64,000 nt of DNA from Clostridiales bacterium (GCA_031271295.1 JAISVZ010000047.1:1-64000); one strand, 5' to 3'; positions 7,696-16,697 are shown, counted from the stretch's first letter. Notes: generated from the sequence alone by a model not told the origin. Numbers and translations are program-made.

Positions 7696-8438
7696 ACACT
7701 CAGCTCCAATATTAATTTGCAGGCTTCGTCAAAGCAAAGCCCGTCATCTTCCGGCCTTAAAAGCACCGCCGTTGTTATGCCAAGCTTTTGCGCCGCCCTA
7801 ACTTTTTCCGGGAACCCGCCCGCCGCGCCGGAATCCTTTGTAACAAGTACGCGCGCGTTTGCCTCAAGAAACATAACGCGGTTAAGCTCCTCCGAAAACG
7901 GGCCTTGCATACAAATTAGCCGCCGCGGGTTGTATCCAGCTTCAAGGCATATGCTCAAAGAGTTTATGTTAGGTAAAATCCGCATCCACACGCGGTTTTG
8001 ATAGTCCGTAAGTTTTGCGAATTCCGCCGCTTTCGAAACGCCGGTTGTAACAAAAATATTGCCTTTTTGGTTTTCAAGCCATTCAAGCATACCGGACATA
8101 TCCCTGAAGAATACGCAATTTTGAATTTTTTCGCGTTCCCGCGATACGCGTATAAGCCTTATGCCAGCTCTTTCGCAGGCGGCTTTTATATTTTTGCTTG
8201 CCAAAACCGCGTAAGGGTGCGTTGCGTCAACAACAAACGCGGGTTTTTGCCGCACAAACAAATCCGTCATCATATCCTCGTCCAAACGCCCTGTCCGCGT
8301 TTGAACATTCGGCAAATGCGCCGCGCACCGCGCACCGTCCGCGGTTGCCGAGAAGTATAAAACACTTAAGTTGTGCGAAGCGCAAAATTCGCAGAGTTTA
8401 CGCCCCTCGCTTGTGCCGCCGAATATTATTTTATTCAT
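7692..8438 (-). CDS. cbiJ: Cobalt-precorrin-6A reductase
   Basis: A 248-residue CbiJ/CobK, the NAD(P)H-dependent reductase that makes cobalt-precorrin-6B. Family blocks are IIFGGTSEGRKLCEF at the N-terminus, FVVDATHPYAVLAS, IRLIRVSRE, VTTGVSKAAEFAKL, CMQGPFSEELN and VTKDSGAAGGFPEK. The ATG at 8438 follows GCAAGGAGCG. Its first codons and leader are duplicated 67 bp upstream; the extra copy has its own ATG at 8505 and a 24-codon frame whose TAA overlaps this ATG. Confidence 0.94.
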   Translation of the reverse strand: MNKIIFGGTSEGRKLCEFCASHNLSVLYFSATADGARCAAHLPNVQTRTGRLDEDMMTDLFVRQKPAFVVDATHPYAVLASKNIKAACERAGIRLIRVSREREKIQNCVFFRDMSGMLEWLENQKGNIFVTTGVSKAAEFAKLTDYQNRVWMRILPNINSLSICLEAGYNPRRLICMQGPFSEELNRVMFLEANARVLVTKDSGAAGGFPEKVRAAQKLGITTAVLLRPEDDGLCFDEACKLILELSV

Positions 8439-8521
8439 AATGGCACGCTCCTTGCGGATTCGCAAAGCCTTTACGCCTTGCCGCACCGAATATTACTTTA
8501 TTCATGGCGGTACCCTCGCGG
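8410..8521 (-). repeat. Tandem duplication of the cbiJ 5' end
   Basis: About 45 bp around the cbiJ start (8410-8459) recur at 8477-8521, offset by 67 bp. The upstream copy keeps MNKVIFG (ATG at 8505), then reads 17 more codons to a TAA that overlaps the true cbiJ ATG. It also overlaps the end of cbiH (stop at 8498). The extra copy may act as a coupled leader peptide or be a neutral scar. Confidence 0.75.
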
Positions 8522-9229
8522 AGTTACCAAACGGCCGTTTATAATAATTGAACTTGAACTGCCTATAAATACGGTATCCGTCATACCGCACTGCGTATCC
8601 CTCAGTTCGCCCAAGGTTAAAAAGGTTATGCTTTGCCCGTGCCTTCCAATGTTTCGCGCATAAGCGCACGGGCGAATATCCGCGATGGTTTCAAGCAAAA
8701 TATCGCAGGCGTTTCGCAAATGAGAGGTTCTTTTTTGGCTTCCGGGGTTATAAACGCATATTGCGAAATCCCCCGCCGCCGCGGCTCTAAGGCGTTTTTC
8801 GATAATATCCCAGGGGGTCAGCAAATCGCTTAGGCTTATTACGGCAAAATCGTTACCAAGCGGAGCGCCTGTTAGCGCCGCGCCGCTTAACGCCGCCGTA
8901 ATTCCCGGTATTACCTCTATTTCAATTTCCGGCAGGTTATAAGTCAGTTCAAATACAAGCGACGCCATTGCGTATATGCCGCTGTCGCCTCCGGATACAA
9001 TGCATACGGTTTTGCCGCCGCAGGCCAAATCAATGGCGGCTTTGCAGCGCTGAATTTCCTGTGTCATCGCGCTTTCATAAAAGGTTTTGCACGGAAAAAC
9101 ATCGCGCAGTAAATTTATGTAACCCGTATAACCCACAATAACATCCGCTTTTTCAAGCGTATCTTTGCACAGAAAGGTCATGTTTTGCGCGTTGCCGGGA
9201 CCAAAGCCTACAATATATAACTTCCCCAT
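8498..9229 (-). CDS. cbiH: Precorrin-3B C17-methyltransferase
   Basis: A 243-residue tetrapyrrole methylase (CbiH/CobJ) that methylates C17 and drives ring contraction. MGKLYIVGFGPGNAQNMT, ADVIVGYTGYINLL, VCIVSGGDSGIYAMA, EVIPGITAALSGAALTGAPL, FAVISLSDLLTPW and FAICVYNPGSQKR are all diagnostic. The ATG at 9229 was chosen because GGAAAGGAGT lies upstream and homology begins there; an in-frame start at 9298 adds an unrelated leader overlapping cbiG. It is a stand-alone enzyme, without the ferredoxin-like C-terminal extension of some CbiH proteins. Confidence 0.94.
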   Translation of the reverse strand: MGKLYIVGFGPGNAQNMTFLCKDTLEKADVIVGYTGYINLLRDVFPCKTFYESAMTQEIQRCKAAIDLACGGKTVCIVSGGDSGIYAMASLVFELTYNLPEIEIEVIPGITAALSGAALTGAPLGNDFAVISLSDLLTPWDIIEKRLRAAAAGDFAICVYNPGSQKRTSHLRNACDILLETIADIRPCAYARNIGRHGQSITFLTLGELRDTQCGMTDTVFIGSSSSIIINGRLVTPRGYRHE

Positions 9230-9269
9230 TTTGCTTACTCCTTTCCTCGCGGATATTATTTGGCTATGT

Positions 9270-10154
9270 TCACACTCTCGCCGAACAAGCCGCTTCATTT
9301 ATTACTGGAACTTTGGATAATAAGCCGTTCGTCTCATAAACGGCAACCGTTACGCCGTCTTTCGCTTTCTTTTTTACAATAAGTTTCCCTTTTTCTACGG
9401 GCGGCTGCGCCTTTTTGCCAAAACCGATACCGCAAAGAACGGCTGCGCGTTCACAAACGTTGTCAACTCCAACGGCTTTAAGCACTCTTTCGGACGGCGT
9501 AAACTCTCCTTCGGTTTCGGAAAGCTCCCGCGCCGAATAAAAATACAGCTTAAGTTTATGAGCGTTGGCGAAATCAAGCAAACCCTGTTCGCCCCGCTTA
9601 ATGTCAATTGTCGCAACGGCGCATACGCGGGAGAGCGGGATTTTTTCATCCCATAAAAGTATGGTTGCCGCCCTTTCAATTGTTTGCGCCGATACGCCTT
9701 TGCGGCATCCTATTCCTAAGACAAGGTTTTTGGGCAGGGGTTTGCCGGCGGTGTGTATGTCGCTTGCGGTAGTAATAACCGCTTGCCCGCCGGTTGTTTT
9801 CGCAATCCGCCGCGCCAATTCGTTGGCTCCGCCCAAGTGACCCGATAAAAGGCTTATGGCGTAAAGGCCAGTTTCGTCGCAAACCACAACCGCAGGGTCT
9901 GACATTTTGCTTTTAACACACGGCGCGATGGCGCGAACCGCTATGCCGCAGGCCCCTATAAAAACCAAAGCGTCGGTTTTATTAAAAAGGCGGGCGGTAA
10001 GGGTGAATACGGACGAAAACGGCTCAAAACCCGGCATGTTATGCCTTTGCGCCAAAAATCCCTCTATTTCGGTTTCGCTGTTTGAAAGCCCGGATATTAT
10101 TTTCCCGGCAAGAACCGCGCCGGATTTTGAAAACGCTATAACCGATATTTTCAT
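9270..10154 (-). CDS. cbiG: Cobalt-precorrin-5A hydrolase, compact form
   Basis: A 294-residue CbiG, which opens the delta-lactone of cobalt-precorrin-5A and releases acetaldehyde. The N-terminal domain has LVFIGACGIAVRAIAPCV, VVVCDETGLYAISLLSGHLGGAN and VITTASDI. It runs almost directly into the C-terminal domain, NLVLGIGCRKGVSAQTIE, through to AAVLCGIGFGKK. Full-length CbiG usually has a middle segment of roughly 60-90 residues here, which is missing. The start overlaps the cbiF stop by 4 bp. Function is probably retained, since both conserved domains are present. Confidence 0.92.
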   Translation of the reverse strand: MKISVIAFSKSGAVLAGKIISGLSNSETEIEGFLAQRHNMPGFEPFSSVFTLTARLFNKTDALVFIGACGIAVRAIAPCVKSKMSDPAVVVCDETGLYAISLLSGHLGGANELARRIAKTTGGQAVITTASDIHTAGKPLPKNLVLGIGCRKGVSAQTIERAATILLWDEKIPLSRVCAVATIDIKRGEQGLLDFANAHKLKLYFYSARELSETEGEFTPSERVLKAVGVDNVCERAAVLCGIGFGKKAQPPVEKGKLIVKKKAKDGVTVAVYETNGLLSKVPVINEAACSARV

Positions 10155-10906
10155 AACTTAGCCTCTCTGTAAAGCGTTGCGAAATCGGCGGAGTACAATT
10201 TGGACAGGTTGTAATTTTCCCCAAGAAAATTCCCCACACATACAAGGGCGGTTTTATTGATATTGTTTTCCGCCGCGCTCTTGGCAAGCTCGGCAACCGT
10301 TGTGGGCACTATTTTTTCATCCTGCCAGCTTGCTTTATAAACAATCGCGGCCGGAGTTTCCCCCGGATACCCTCCGCTTATTAAATCCTCCGAGGTTTTT
10401 TCAAGCAAATTGGCGCTTAAAAACAGCACCATTGAAGCTTTGTGCGCGGCAAGTAAGCGTATACTTTCGCCGTCCGGTACGGGAGTGCGCCCCGCAGCCC
10501 TTGTAAGAATAACGGTTTGAGAAATGCCGGGCAGGGTGTATTCGGCCTTTAAGCTCGCGGCGGCGGCGCAAAAGCTCGATACGCCGGGGCATACTTCAAA
10601 TTCTATATTAACGGCGGTTAATCTGTCCATTTGTTCTCTTACCGCGCCGTACAAACTCGGATCTCCGGTATGCAGGCGAATTACGGTTTTTAAGCTGTTT
10701 TCGGCGGACTTTATCACCTCAATTACCTCGTCAAGGGTCATAACCGCGCTGTTATAAACTTCGCAGTTTGCCTTCGCGAAGCCAAGCAGCGCCGGGTTAA
10801 CAAGCGAACCGGCGTAGATTATAACATCCGCGTTCTCAAGCAAATTTTTTCCGCGCAGAGTTATTAAATCGGGCGCGCCGGGCCCCGCTCCCACAAAATA
10901 AACCAT
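10151..10906 (-). CDS. cbiF: Cobalt-precorrin-4 C11-methyltransferase
   Basis: A 251-residue tetrapyrrole methylase (CbiF/CobM). VYFVGAGPGAPDLITLRG at the N-terminus, DVIIYAGSLVNPALL, VIRLHTGDPSLYGAVREQ, FEVCPGVSSFCAAAASL and LFLSANLLEKTSEDL fit CbiF rather than CbiL or CbiH. The ATG at 10906 follows ACGGAGGTTATATA; the longer frame from 10975 overlaps cbiD and lacks homology. The gene sits 13 bp after cbiD, in the middle of the operon. Confidence 0.95.
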   Translation of the reverse strand: MVYFVGAGPGAPDLITLRGKNLLENADVIIYAGSLVNPALLGFAKANCEVYNSAVMTLDEVIEVIKSAENSLKTVIRLHTGDPSLYGAVREQMDRLTAVNIEFEVCPGVSSFCAAAASLKAEYTLPGISQTVILTRAAGRTPVPDGESIRLLAAHKASMVLFLSANLLEKTSEDLISGGYPGETPAAIVYKASWQDEKIVPTTVAELAKSAAENNINKTALVCVGNFLGENYNLSKLYSADFATLYREAKL

Positions 10907-10919
10907 TATATAACCTCCG

Positions 10920-12017
10920 TTAATAGTTTTGAAAACAAATCTGAGCCTTATCCCCCATGCCGCGAAAGCACACAAACCTAATTTGCATGTATCCCGATAA
11001 TAGCCGCTTCAGCGTTTCGTCTATACGCTCGCATAGCAGATTCATGGTTTTATCCAATAACCCCGCTTCAAATATACATTCCGCCGCCGCGTCCGTTGTT
11101 ACGCACTCGCGTATTTTGCGAAGCGCTTTAAGCTCGGCTCCCGCCTCAAGCGCACATGCTATAAGCGTTTCAATGCGCCCGTCGCCTTGGTTTGAATGGG
11201 TGTTTGTAATTCCTATACCCAGCTTTACCAATTTACCGATATGACCAACAAGCAGAGCGTTTGTAAAACCCTTTTCGGCGGCCATAGTCAGCGTTTCGCC
11301 AATATGATTGGAACATGTAACATGCGCGGTAAAAGGCAGGCGCAGAACATCCCGCGCAAAAGCCTCTCCGTAATTGCCTATTGTAAGCAAAATATTTCTG
11401 TGCCCCGCTTCATAAAGCAAACTGAGCTGCGCGCGTATTGTTTCGGTTATGGCTTTTTCGCTCATAGGCTCCACTATACCCGTTGTTCCAAGTATGGAAA
11501 TGCCGCCTATTATGCCAAGCTTAGGGTTAAAGGTGCGCTTTGCCAATTCTTCGCCGTCCGGTATGGAAATTACCACCCGCAGGCCGCCGCGGTAGCCGTT
11601 TTGCAAACATATTGCTTCGCACTCCTGTTTTATAACACGGCGCGGCGTTGTGTTTATTGCGCAGGCGCCAACCGGCTGGTCAAGGCCGGGTTTGGTAACA
11701 AGCCCTATACCTTTTCCGCCGGTAATTTCAATTCCGGAATCCGCAAATGAAACCTCGGCGCATACCAAAGCGCCGTTTGTAATATCCGGGTCGTCCCCGC
11801 TGTCTTTTTGAACCGCGCAAGATGCTTTAAGCGCGGTAAAACAGGCGTTTAAAACGTCAAGGGTAAGAACGGTTTTATTCGCTGTTGTAAGAGTAACAGT
11901 ATGGCATAAGGCCTGAGTTAGCAGCATAGTTGCCGCCGCCTTTGCCGCCGCCGCCGCGCAGCTTCCCGTGGTATACCCCCGGCGCATCATTTTTCCGTTA
12001 ACAAGAATAGCCTTCAC
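10920..12017 (-). CDS. cbiD: Cobalt-precorrin-5B C1-methyltransferase
   Basis: A 365-residue CbiD, the SAM-dependent C1 methylase of the anaerobic pathway. RRGYTTGSCAAAAAKAA near the N-terminus, KDSGDDPDITNG, GKGIGLVTKPGLDQPVG, GISILGTTGIVEPMSEKA and NALLVGHIGKLVKLG are hallmark motifs. The GTG start at 12017 comes right after the ATPase stop, with GGAGGTTTATAAT as ribosome binding site inside the preceding gene. It is the first biosynthetic gene after the three transport genes. Confidence 0.96.
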   Translation of the reverse strand: MKAILVNGKMMRRGYTTGSCAAAAAKAAATMLLTQALCHTVTLTTANKTVLTLDVLNACFTALKASCAVQKDSGDDPDITNGALVCAEVSFADSGIEITGGKGIGLVTKPGLDQPVGACAINTTPRRVIKQECEAICLQNGYRGGLRVVISIPDGEELAKRTFNPKLGIIGGISILGTTGIVEPMSEKAITETIRAQLSLLYEAGHRNILLTIGNYGEAFARDVLRLPFTAHVTCSNHIGETLTMAAEKGFTNALLVGHIGKLVKLGIGITNTHSNQGDGRIETLIACALEAGAELKALRKIRECVTTDAAAECIFEAGLLDKTMNLLCERIDETLKRLLSGYMQIRFVCFRGMGDKAQICFQNY

Positions 12018-12018
12018 A

Positions 12019-12777
12019 TTATAAACCTCCGAACAGTTGTGTATATACCCCCGGCGGAAGGCCGAACAAACGGCTTATAATATCTTCCGTAAAAATAACT
12101 TCCGGCTTACCGGCATACAGTACGCTCCCGGCCTTAACGCACAGCACAAAATCCGATACCCTTTTGGCGAAATTAAGCTCGTGAAGCGACATTACAACCG
12201 TAAGGCCGCTCTCGTTTGCCATTTTACGCAGAACATCCAATATTTCAACGGCGCAGCGAATATCCAAAAAGGATGTTGGCTCATCCAGCACAATAAGTTT
12301 AGGCTGTTGGCAAATTGCCCTTGCCAGCATAACCTTTTGAAGCTGCCCGTCGCTTATTTGCGAAAAATTTCTATCCTTTATATCATAAGCGCCCGTAAGC
12401 CGCAGAGCCTCCGTAATCATCTGTTTGTCAAAGGCGGATAATATCCCAAGCCCTCCCGTATACGGGTAACGACCAGCCGCCGCAACATCCCAGCATGTCA
12501 TAAGTTCCGGGGTTGGGCGGCCTGTAAGCATTACCGCCGTTTGCCGCGCCATATCGCGCATGTTTATTTCATCAATGGATTTTCCGTTAATAGCGGCAAC
12601 TCCGCCGATAAGCTTAAGCTGTTTTGTAATACTTTTTAGTATTGTGGATTTGCCGGAGCCGTTAGGCCCGATAATTGTTAGTATTTGCCCCTTTTCCAGC
12701 TTTATTTCAATGCCGTCAACAATTATTGTATTGTTATAACCCACGGCAAGCCGCTCGGTTTGAAAAAAGTATTCCAT
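12019..12777 (-). CDS. Iron/cobalamin-type ABC transporter ATPase (FecE/BtuD-like)
   Basis: A 252-residue nucleotide-binding subunit. Walker A GPNGSGKSTIL (about residues 38-48), signature ISDGQLQKVMLARA (a SDGQ form of LSGGQ), Walker B LIVLDEPTSFLDI and a switch His in MSLHELNFAK. It fits the FecE/BtuD/FhuC family, which energises FecCD-type permeases for siderophores, heme or corrinoids. The stop is 1 bp from the cbiD GTG and the start lies 2 bp after the permease gene, so the three transport genes form one module. B12-riboswitch control favours a corrinoid, or a cobalt or tetrapyrrole chelate, as substrate. Confidence 0.92.
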   Translation of the reverse strand: MEYFFQTERLAVGYNNTIIVDGIEIKLEKGQILTIIGPNGSGKSTILKSITKQLKLIGGVAAINGKSIDEINMRDMARQTAVMLTGRPTPELMTCWDVAAAGRYPYTGGLGILSAFDKQMITEALRLTGAYDIKDRNFSQISDGQLQKVMLARAICQQPKLIVLDEPTSFLDIRCAVEILDVLRKMANESGLTVVMSLHELNFAKRVSDFVLCVKAGSVLYAGKPEVIFTEDIISRLFGLPPGVYTQLFGGL

Positions 12778-12779
12778 AA

Positions 12780-13814
12780 TTAATTACGCGCCGCCTTTCC
12801 CGCCATCATATAAATTACAACCGGCGCACCGAAAAGCGAACTTACGGAACTTATGCTCATTTCAACCGGCGCGTAAACCGTTCGCGCAATTAAATCGCAA
12901 ACTAAGCAAAACACCGCCCCGCCGAGAAAACACAGCGGTATAACGACAATTGGTTTGGAGGTTTTCGCAAACGCTTTAATAATGTGGGGAACCGCAATAC
13001 CCACAAAGGATATCGGCCCGGCAAACGCCGTTACGCAGGCGCACAAAAGGCTTGAGAGCAAAACAAGTACCAAGCGGAAAACCTTGATATTTACGCCTAC
13101 GCTGTGCGCGTAACCTTCGCCAAGCATGTACGCTCCTATTGGTTTTGACAGCGAAAACACTAACACCGACGAGGCGAATACAACTAAAGCCATTACCCCC
13201 GCGTTTTGCCATGATATTCCCGAAAAACTGCCCTGCGACCAGTTGTGCAGGTTAACAATACTCTCGTCGCTGGCGAAGGTAACAACAAAATCGGTTATTG
13301 CCGAGCATATATAGCCAATCATAACGCCGCTTACAATTAACGCCGAAGCGCGTTTAACCTGCCGGGAAATTAAAAGCACAAAACCCATTGAAAGCATTGA
13401 GCCGACAAACGCCGCCGCAATTAGCGCCGCCGAACCAACCGCCCCGCCCCGGCTTAAAACAAAAACCATCACAAGCGCTACGGCAAGTTTTGCGCCGGAT
13501 GATATTCCAAGCACAAAAGGGCCGGCAATAGGGTTATTAAAAAAGGTTTGAAGCAAAAACCCGGACAGCGCCAGCGCTCCGCCAAGAATAGCGGCGGCAA
13601 AAATGCGCGGCAGGCGAACCTTCCAAATAATATCGTAACCGCCTGCTCCCGAATCCCTAAAAAACACGGAGGATAAAATATCGCTTACGGAAATTTTAAC
13701 ACTGCCTATACCAATATTAAGAAGCGACAGCGCGATAAAAAGCAAAGTCAGCGCCAAAAACGTAAAAACACAGCGCTTATTCTCAGAATTTATAATTCTT
13801 TTTTTAGTTTTCAA
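12780..13814 (-). CDS. FecCD-family ABC transporter permease (BtuC-like)
   Basis: A 344-residue integral membrane protein with about nine or ten hydrophobic helices. Family motifs include WKVRLPRIFAAAILGGALALSG, LLQTFFNNPIAGPFVLGISSGA, GEGYAHSVGVN and AGPISFVGIAVPHI, which contacts the ATPase. It is the channel for the substrate delivered by the fusion lipoprotein encoded 6 bp upstream. Length and motif order are normal for FecCD/BtuC permeases. Confidence 0.93.
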   Translation of the reverse strand: MKTKKRIINSENKRCVFTFLALTLLFIALSLLNIGIGSVKISVSDILSSVFFRDSGAGGYDIIWKVRLPRIFAAAILGGALALSGFLLQTFFNNPIAGPFVLGISSGAKLAVALVMVFVLSRGGAVGSAALIAAAFVGSMLSMGFVLLISRQVKRASALIVSGVMIGYICSAITDFVVTFASDESIVNLHNWSQGSFSGISWQNAGVMALVVFASSVLVFSLSKPIGAYMLGEGYAHSVGVNIKVFRLVLVLLSSLLCACVTAFAGPISFVGIAVPHIIKAFAKTSKPIVVIPLCFLGGAVFCLVCDLIARTVYAPVEMSISSVSSLFGAPVVIYMMAGKAARN

Positions 13815-13820
13815 CTTTAG

Positions 13821-16574
13821 TCACCGCAGCTTGTATAAAAAGTTCATTTCTTCCGAATCGTTAAAATCTCCCGTAAAAATGCGGTGCATGTCGGAAATTA
13901 TCTGCCCCGCTTGCGTTGTTTCCTGAAAAAGATTTTTTCTGCTGCACCATACGTTTCCGTTTTTAACGGCTTTAAAATCCGCAAGCAAATGGCTTTTTGC
14001 CAATAATTCGTCTATTGTTTTTACCTCGCCGTCTACGGAACTGTTATAGATAATGCAGTCCGCGTCCTTTGCCTGTTCATAAAATGTTTCCATGCTTAAG
14101 TTAACCGAACCTGTTGCGGAGCTTCCCTCTTCCAATCCTGTAAACACATATTTGCCGCCCGCAAGTTCAATCATTTTGGTAATGTAATCGTTGGGTTTGC
14201 GAGCCACCGCGCCGCCTGCGGACGAAATGTAAAAAAAGGCTGCGCTTTGCCCGGTGTTTTCCGTATTAATGCCGTTAAGGTACTCTGCCTGTTCATCGAA
14301 TATCTTTGCTGCAAGTTCCTCCTTGCCTGTAAGCAAGCCGTATAACTTTATCCATTCCGTTCTGCCCAGCGGGTGCGGTTCGTAGCTGGAACGCTCCACC
14401 AAAACCGGAACTCCTATCTCCTCCAACTTTTCTTTAACCTCCGGCGCGTGGCTTATCATGGTGGATTCTACCGCCAAGCCGCAGTTTTGCGCCATAATAA
14501 GTTCGTAGTCCGGGGCGTTATACTTTCCGGCGTAAACAATACTGCCGTTTTCCATTGCTTCGCGCGCGTTTTCAATATACCACCCATCGGCTTTTGTGCC
14601 GGACATGGCGATAGAATTTAAGGCGTTTAATGAATCGAACAGGCACATGGCGGATGTTGCCGCCAAATAGATGTTTTCCACAGGTTTACGCAAAACGGTA
14701 ATGTCGCTTGCCGTGTTTTGCGGTACCTCCTGCCCTTCGGGAACAAGTAAAAAAGTATCGCCGCCCGCAATTGTAATAAGCGTGCAGCCGTCCTCGGTGC
14801 TGTTTACGCTAAATTGGGTTGCGTATTTAAGCTCCATATTCCGCGCCGAAGTGAATTTCAGCGTGTATTCAATTTCCTTTGGCGCACTCATTGCAACCGT
14901 ACACGCGGTAACGGGAATTTCGGTATCCGTTGTTACCGGAATTTCAAAAACGGAATTGCCTTCGGCGTTTACGGGCAAATATTTTTCTCCGCCAATTACC
15001 ATGTATGTGTAATTTGGGCTGCTCCATGTAATTCTTGCGTAGTCCTTGCCGTTTTTGTCAAAAAGCGGCGCGGGGGAATTTATGCCCGAACGCCCCGTTC
15101 CCCCGGTTAGCGTAACATTTATTTGCCGCTGGGATGCTTCGGCGGTTTGCCAAGCGGTTGTTTGCGGCTGTAATTCTTCGCCGCTTTGCCCTTCGGCGGT
15201 TAGCGTGGCGGAATTAAATATTACCGTATGGTCGTACCATTTTTCCCGGCGCGCGCTGAACCCGGATAGGTTAAGCTGCGTATCCAATGCCTCAACCGGA
15301 ATAGTAAACGAATGGCGTTCGCCGTTTACGGTAAAAAGATAAAAATGGCTTTTGTCTCCGTCCGCGAGTGCCTGTTCGCCCGTTCCGCAATAAAGCTGCG
15401 AAAAACCCTGCCCGCTAAGGGTAATATCCGCCGACATTTTGCCGCCGTCTACTTTTATCGTACATTCAATTATTTTAAACATGGACGAATCGGTTTCGGC
15501 TTCAATTGTGTATATGCCGTCTTGGGGAATAACAGAAACAGCGGCGGCATTTGCCGCCGCTGTTTCAGAGGACATTGCGATTGAATCCGAAGCAATCGCG
15601 TCTTTAACGTGCTGAATAAAAATATCCTGTATACCTTTTAACTGTCCTAATCCCTCAATTGCGGTTTCAACGCCGTACCCGTCGTTTAAAAGGATTGTTT
15701 TCCATGAATCTTCCTCGCCGCCTGCCATATCGTTGTTGGCATGGTCGCCGGCAACAATCATCAAAGGGCGCAGAACTACTTTTTTTGTGCCTTTTTCTTT
15801 AAGCAGAGCTTGCAAATCCTCAATTAGAACGCCGCCTTCCACCGTGCCAACAAGAATATCATCGTGCCCTTTATTCTTCAGGGTTTCCTCAAATTTGGGG
15901 TATGTCGCGTTGGCTTCGTGGTGTGTGCCGTGCCCCATTAACAAAACCGTCGTATCATCGGCTTCAAAGGGCGCCAATTCGGCGCTTACAATATCGGCAA
16001 CCGCGTTGTAATCGGTTTCGCTGGTAAGCAGGGGTTTGCCTATTTTTAAGCTTTCAAATTTCCCAGCATACTTTGTTACAGCCGCAATGACGTCGTCGTA
16101 TTCATAACCGCTCATTACGGTGGTTGGCTGAATTACAACTTCCTTAACGCGGTCAAGAACCAACCTGTCCATGGCCTGCTCAATGTTGTCGATGTTGAGT
16201 TTTTCGCGTTCGGCAAGCTTGTCTATAATAATTTGCGCGGTAAACGCCCGGCGCACCTGATAATCCGGAAAGGCGGTTTTCATCGCGGTTTCAATACCGC
16301 CGATTGCAAGGTCGCGGCTTTGGTTAAAGCTTGTGCCGAAGCTGACAACAAGCAGAACCTTTTCAGCCGATGTAGTGTTTACAATACCGTCCGTGCTTGA
16401 AGTGCCTTCCTCGTAGCCTCCCGCGGTTTCGCCAACTTGCGGCGCGGCTTCTTCCGCAGTTGTTTGCGCGTTTTCACCGGAGTTTGCGCCCGCGCTGTTT
16501 TCCGCACAGCCCGCAAATAAATACGCGGCAAGCAAAACGGCGAGAAAAAGCGCGGTTAATTTGGTTTGCTTCAT
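13821..16574 (-). CDS. Secreted lipoprotein: CbiK cobaltochelatase fused to ABC substrate-binding protein
   Basis: A 917-residue protein. Residues 1-23 are a lipoprotein signal ending in LFAGC, followed by a disordered Glu/Ala/Gly-rich linker. Residues about 70-330 are CbiK (sirohydrochlorin cobaltochelatase): LLVVSFGTSFNQSRDLAIGG, VIQPTTVMSGYEYDD, and the two metal-binding His motifs MGHGTHHEANATY and VAGDHANNDMAG. Residues about 355-640 hold two similar beta-sandwich-like modules, the second with ITWSSPNYTYMVIGGEKYL, of a type found in clostridial iron/heme transport lipoproteins. Residues about 645-915 form a FecB/BtuF-like substrate-binding domain. It is first in the riboswitch-controlled operon and the obvious partner of the downstream permease and ATPase. 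The odd point is a chelatase placed outside the membrane while the other Cbi enzymes are cytoplasmic. Confidence 0.9.
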   Translation of the reverse strand: MKQTKLTALFLAVLLAAYLFAGCAENSAGANSGENAQTTAEEAAPQVGETAGGYEEGTSSTDGIVNTTSAEKVLLVVSFGTSFNQSRDLAIGGIETAMKTAFPDYQVRRAFTAQIIIDKLAEREKLNIDNIEQAMDRLVLDRVKEVVIQPTTVMSGYEYDDVIAAVTKYAGKFESLKIGKPLLTSETDYNAVADIVSAELAPFEADDTTVLLMGHGTHHEANATYPKFEETLKNKGHDDILVGTVEGGVLIEDLQALLKEKGTKKVVLRPLMIVAGDHANNDMAGGEEDSWKTILLNDGYGVETAIEGLGQLKGIQDIFIQHVKDAIASDSIAMSSETAAANAAAVSVIPQDGIYTIEAETDSSMFKIIECTIKVDGGKMSADITLSGQGFSQLYCGTGEQALADGDKSHFYLFTVNGERHSFTIPVEALDTQLNLSGFSARREKWYDHTVIFNSATLTAEGQSGEELQPQTTAWQTAEASQRQINVTLTGGTGRSGINSPAPLFDKNGKDYARITWSSPNYTYMVIGGEKYLPVNAEGNSVFEIPVTTDTEIPVTACTVAMSAPKEIEYTLKFTSARNMELKYATQFSVNSTEDGCTLITIAGGDTFLLVPEGQEVPQNTASDITVLRKPVENIYLAATSAMCLFDSLNALNSIAMSGTKADGWYIENAREAMENGSIVYAGKYNAPDYELIMAQNCGLAVESTMISHAPEVKEKLEEIGVPVLVERSSYEPHPLGRTEWIKLYGLLTGKEELAAKIFDEQAEYLNGINTENTGQSAAFFYISSAGGAVARKPNDYITKMIELAGGKYVFTGLEEGSSATGSVNLSMETFYEQAKDADCIIYNSSVDGEVKTIDELLAKSHLLADFKAVKNGNVWCSRKNLFQETTQAGQIISDMHRIFTGDFNDSEEMNFLYKLR

Positions 16575-16662
16575 TATAAAATGTCTCCAATCCTTTATAG
16601 TTTCCTGCGGAATCTGTTTTTGCCGGCAACGGAAGTTTTCGTCAGCTCATCGGGTAAGCAAT

Positions 16663-16697
16663 AAAAAAAGCGGAGATGCCAAATTACGCACCTCCGC
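16663..16697 (-). terminator. Expression-platform terminator of the B12 riboswitch
   Basis: On the minus strand a 10-bp stem (16697-16688 with 16679-16670, GCGGAGGTGC against GCATCTCCGC) is followed by seven T residues at 16669-16663. It lies between the B12 box and the first gene, the standard place for a riboswitch-controlled intrinsic terminator. Confidence 0.88.

Noticed and set aside
13821-16574. Fusion of CbiK and substrate-binding protein as an assembly artefact
   Set aside because: The frame is uninterrupted over 917 codons with a linker and two complete intermediate domains; no repeat or frameshift marks a join.
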